Positions 61,511 to 64,000 of a stretch of DNA of 64,000 nt are shown piece by piece; the first letter of the stretch is position 1, and the number at the start of each line of letters is the position of its first letter. The position numbers and the translations under genes were made by a program. The stretch spans positions 70,692,663 to 70,756,662 of the forward strand of contig CM022297.1 of NCBI GenBank assembly GCA_011799875.1, read 5' to 3'. Below the pieces are notes generated by a model that saw nothing but the letters and a program-made list of their open reading frames with translations, did no database searches and had not been told where the DNA came from. The stretch comes from Thinopyrum elongatum. Lineage: Eukaryota > Streptophyta > Magnoliopsida > Poales > Poaceae.

Positions 61511-61780
61511 TTAGGAGGTAGAAGGAAACAGTTCGGGGTATTCATCATGCAGGCGATCCTCGCGTTCCGAAGTGGCTTCGTTTTCAGAGTGATGCGACCA
61601 CTAGACCTTGAGGAACTTGATCGCCTTCTGACGTGTGCGGCGTTCAGCTTGGTCGAGAATGCGGACCGGATGCTCTTTATAGGAGAGGTCCTATTGCAAC
61701 TCGAGCACTTCATGATCTACTGCTCGGATTGGGTCCTTGAAGCAGTGGCAGAGTTGTGACACGTGGAACACATCATGAAC
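61511..61780 (-). pseudogene. Chromodomain-like pol tail of gypsy X
   Basis: About 90 codons in the same frame: VHDVFHVSQLCHCF, then after a CAATAG stop DLSYKEHPVRILDQAERRTRQ, KAIKFLKV, a TAG, and WSHHSENEATSEREDRLHDEYPELF. The pattern ILD..ER..R...I.FLKV.W..H...EAT.E is that of plant chromovirus (Tekay-type) chromodomains, which direct integration to heterochromatin; this is an inference from the motif pattern. The Trp expected after EAT is Ser here, and two stops interrupt it. TAA at 61511-61513 is the true end. Confidence 0.75.
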
Positions 61781-62260
61781 CTAAGAAAGGTTCGACGGCA
61801 GTTCCAGTTGATATGCCACTTTTCCACGCCTTTCGAGAATAGTGAATGGACCAATATAGTGAGGAGCTAGCTTTCCCTTGATCCTGAAGCGGTGTGCACC
61901 CTTCATTTGTGTGACTCGAAGATAAGCCTTTTCGCCAGGTTGATAGACCATGTCTTTGTGATGACGGTCATACTGACTTTTTTGACGTGACTGGGCAGTC
62001 TTGAGATTCTCGCGAATGACGCGGACTTGTTCTTCGGCGTGTTGGATAATATACGGACCGAAGAGTGGATGTTCCCCAGTCTTTGACCAGTTCAGAGGGG
62101 TTCGGCACTTCCGTCCATATAACACTTCGAAGGGAGCCATCTTCAGACTAGCTTGATAGCTATTGTTATAAGAGAACTCAGCATACGTGAGATATTCCTC
62201 CCATTTCTTGCCGAAGGAAATGACGCAAACTCGAAGCATGTCTTCGAGAACTTGGTTGAC
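61781..62260 (-). pseudogene. Gypsy X integrase C-terminal region
   Basis: In frame with the core after the TGA: WEEYLTYAEFSYNNSYQAS, APFEVLYGRKCRTPL, KSQYDRHHKDMVYQPGEKAYL, and GKLAPHYIGPFTILERRGK, the GPY/F-type module of gypsy integrases. Ends at TAG after ELPSNLS, with the frame continuing into VHDVFHVSQL. Confidence 0.85.
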
Positions 62261-62780
62261 TCATTCAACTTGTCCCTGTGACTGAGGATGAAATGCAGTG
62301 CTGAATGACAGATGAGTTCCCATAGCTTCTTGGAAACTAGCCCCAAATCTTGAAGTGAATAAGCTGCCACGGTCCGAGCTGATTACCAGTGGAATGCCAT
62401 GGAGTGAAACAATTCTGGACACGTAGAGAGTTGCCAGCTGACTAGCAGTGATCGTTTCTTTGATGGCCAGGAAGTGTGCAACTTTGGGAAGCCGGTCAAT
62501 GACGAAAAGAATAGCATCATTACCTTTCTGCGATTTGGGAAATCCAGTGACGAAGTCCATTTCAACATGGTCCCATTTCCATTCAGGAATAGAGATAGGC
62601 TGCAGAGTTCCAGCAGGCCTTTGATGTTCTGCTTTGATACGACGGCAAACGTCACATTCAGCAACATAACGAGCAATGTCTTGCTTCATATTTGACCACC
62701 AGAATCTTTGACGAATGTTTGGTACATCTTGGTGCTACCGGGATGAATAGACAACGGAGTGTCATGAGCTTCTTTCATAA
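62261..62780 (-). pseudogene. Gypsy X integrase zinc finger and catalytic core
   Basis: The His part of the HHCC finger (KEAHDTPLSIHPG, about 62730-62780) is in the upstream frame. A one-base frameshift near 62710 leads into RFWWSNMKQDIARYVAECDVCRR with the Cys pair. The core has EMDFVTGFP (first Asp), ISSDRGSLFTS (second Asp), and HPQSQGQVE (Glu), so the DDE triad is complete. The frame ends at an in-frame TGA directly after QVE, followed in frame by VNQVLEDMLR. Confidence 0.85.
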
Positions 62781-62784
62781 CCTT

Positions 62785-63321
62785 CTAAGTCCTATCTAGG
62801 TTGTCTTCAGTAGGTACCACTAGGCGACCTTTAAAGAACAAGGTGTCATCATCTTCAAGAGTGAAGAATGAGGGTCTTGCTTCTGCGAGGTAGCGCTTAA
62901 TCTTGTGGGCTTGAGAGTCATACTTCTGCAGCCTCTTGATGCTCTCCACGAGATCTAGTTCGACAACCAGGATATTAAGGGAACCCTGGGGAACAACACG
63001 TAGGTTCATTTTGCGGCACTCTGGAGGAGGGGGACTGAGTGCACCAGGAGGAACAATATGGAGGTTCAACTTTCTGAATTCTTCAACAAGCGAGGGTTGA
63101 ACTTTGTGAACCTGGAGGTGGTTGCAATATGACTTGCGGCTCAAGGCATCAGCCATTACATTAGCCTTGCCTGGTGTATAAGAAATGCCCAAGTCAAAGT
63201 CTGCTACGGTCTCCATCCATCTCTGCTGACGGAGGTTCAGGTCTGGCTGGGTAAACAGGTACTTCAGACTTTGGTGGTCGGTGAAGATCTCGCAACGATT
63301 ACCGAGAAGGTAATGTTGCCA
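62785..63321 (-). pseudogene. Gypsy X RNase H C-part and connection
   Basis: In the same frame as the reverse transcriptase, after the [50 protein letters not shown], which carries the TDHQSLKY and ADALSR signatures of the gypsy RNase H end. A spacer rich in Pro and charged residues follows, and the frame stops at a TAG just before KVMKEAHDTP, the approach to the integrase zinc finger. Confidence 0.85.
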
Positions 63322-64000
63322 CTATTTCAGTGCATGTATAACAGCAGCAAGCTCGAGGTCGTGAACTGGGTAGTTCTCTTCGTGAGGGCGCAACTGACGA
63401 GAGGCATAAGCAATCACTCTACGCTCATGCATTAGGACACAGCCTAATCCTTGTCGTGAAGCATCGCAGTAAATGACGAAATCCTTTTTAGTATCTGGAG
63501 GAGCAAGCACTGGAGCAGAGGTCAGCTTGTCCTTGAGTTCTTGGAAACTTTCCTGACACTTTTCTGTCCATTCGAACTTGACGCCTTTGTGAAGCAGACC
63601 AGTCAGGGGCTTGGCGATCTTGGAGAAGTTCTCGATGAATCGACGGCAATAGCTGGCGAGTCCGAGAAAACTTCTAACTTGTTTGACATTCTTTGGAGGA
63701 GTCCAATCGAGAATAGCTTGAACTCGCTCGGGGTTGACGGCAATACCATCCTTGGATATTACATGACCAAGGTAGGTCACTTCGGGAAGCCAGAATTCAC
63801 ACTTGGAATACTTAGCATATAGTTGATGCTCTCGAAGTTTTTCCAGAACAAGTCGAAGATGTTCAGCATGTTCTTCTTTATTCTTGGAATATATGGGGAT
63901 ATCATCCAGATAAACCACGACGAACTTGTCGAGGTATTCCATGAATATATTGTTCATCAGACGAGAGAATGTCGCTGGAGCATTGGTCAAGCCGAAAGAC
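63322..64000 (-). pseudogene. Gypsy X reverse transcriptase palm/thumb and RNase H start
   Basis: An open run of at least 222 codons continuing past the window edge, where the preceding residues read [11 protein letters not shown]. It contains the catalytic box as [12 protein letters not shown] (family norm YxDDxLxYS; both aspartates present, Ile-Pro in place of the usual Ile-Leu), then YLGHVIS, then [15 protein letters not shown] and [10 protein letters not shown], then the RNase H opening [18 protein letters not shown] with its first Asp. It ends at an in-frame TAG (63322-63324) inside RNase H, after [10 protein letters not shown]. The reading frame continues unchanged beyond the stop. Confidence 0.9.

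Larger units (their letters stand above)
61511..64000 (-). pseudogene. pol: Gypsy X pol (reverse transcriptase to chromodomain-like tail), partial at window end
   Basis: About 2.5 kb of pol on the minus strand, entering mid reverse transcriptase at the window edge and ending with TAA at 61511. Order: reverse transcriptase and RNase H start (63322-64000), RNase H/connection (62785-63324), integrase zinc finger and core (62261-62780), integrase C-terminal region with a GPF-type module (61781-62239), and a tail with VHDVFHVSQL then ILDQAERRTRQKAIKFLKV and SHHSENEATSERED (61511-61780), which reads as a chromodomain of the Tekay/Del chromovirus type. Six in-frame stops and one frameshift make it non-functional. 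Each segment is listed separately below. Confidence 0.85.

Noticed and set aside
1..64000. Bacterial or phage accessory system (defence island, operon)
   Set aside because: No prokaryotic gene organisation; all recognisable coding traces are plant retroelements.

Overview
The window looks like repeat-dense nuclear DNA of a Triticeae grass (wheat, Aegilops, barley or rye group). The basis is family recognition: a Sabrina-like gypsy LTR beginning TGATACGTCTCC, a WIS/Angela/BARE-type copia LTR of about 1.8 kb, a LINE, and a gypsy with a chromodomain-like C-terminus plus a related long-LTR non-coding element. I found no convincing host gene, tRNA, rRNA, CRISPR array or bacterial-type operon. The many 60-290 residue open frames are almost all chance frames, mostly in GC-rich LTR stretches. 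The only near-intact coding region is a retroelement gag (45824-46525, minus). The best-preserved pol is a stop-containing pseudogene running off the right edge (61511-64000, minus).

Layout: one composite block occurs three times in the same orientation. Copy A is 1-18791, copy B is 18792-46790 and copy C is 46791-64000. In order along the plus strand, the block is: Sabrina-like LTR; a small TIR element carrying degenerate GTTCATCGATTTTGAAAAA-type repeats; the 5' part of a LINE (plus strand); a copia 3' LTR inserted in that LINE; the decayed copia internal region (minus strand); and the LTR of gypsy X inserted in the copia. The copies then differ. C runs on into the X pol to the window end. 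A runs into X pol, then breaks at about 15806 into the middle of an LTR of a second gypsy family, Y. B breaks at about 33545 from inside the X LTR into a nearly complete Y element (33549-45354: LTR, 4.1 kb non-coding interior, primer-binding site, LTR). A and B then both continue into Sabrina-like leader and gag sequence and the next Sabrina LTR.

The nesting is therefore: gypsy X inside copia inside LINE, and Y inside the Sabrina-like element. X and Y share LTR motifs, LTR termini and the sequence beside the polypurine tract. Y carries no recognisable gag or pol, so Y is plausibly a non-autonomous (LARD-like) relative of an X-like autonomous element.

Caution on quality: roughly 13.6-33.5 kb differs from the other copies mainly by scattered one- to few-base indels and homopolymer expansions, with two badly scrambled patches (about 15825-16090 and 26720-27480). 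The stretch 33.5-64 kb is much cleaner. Both structural breaks lie inside or at the edge of the noisy block. An unpolished long-read patch or chimeric assembly is at least as likely as a genuine triplication. Copy-specific frameshifts, especially in A and B, should not be over-read. Stop codons shared between A and C are more trustworthy.
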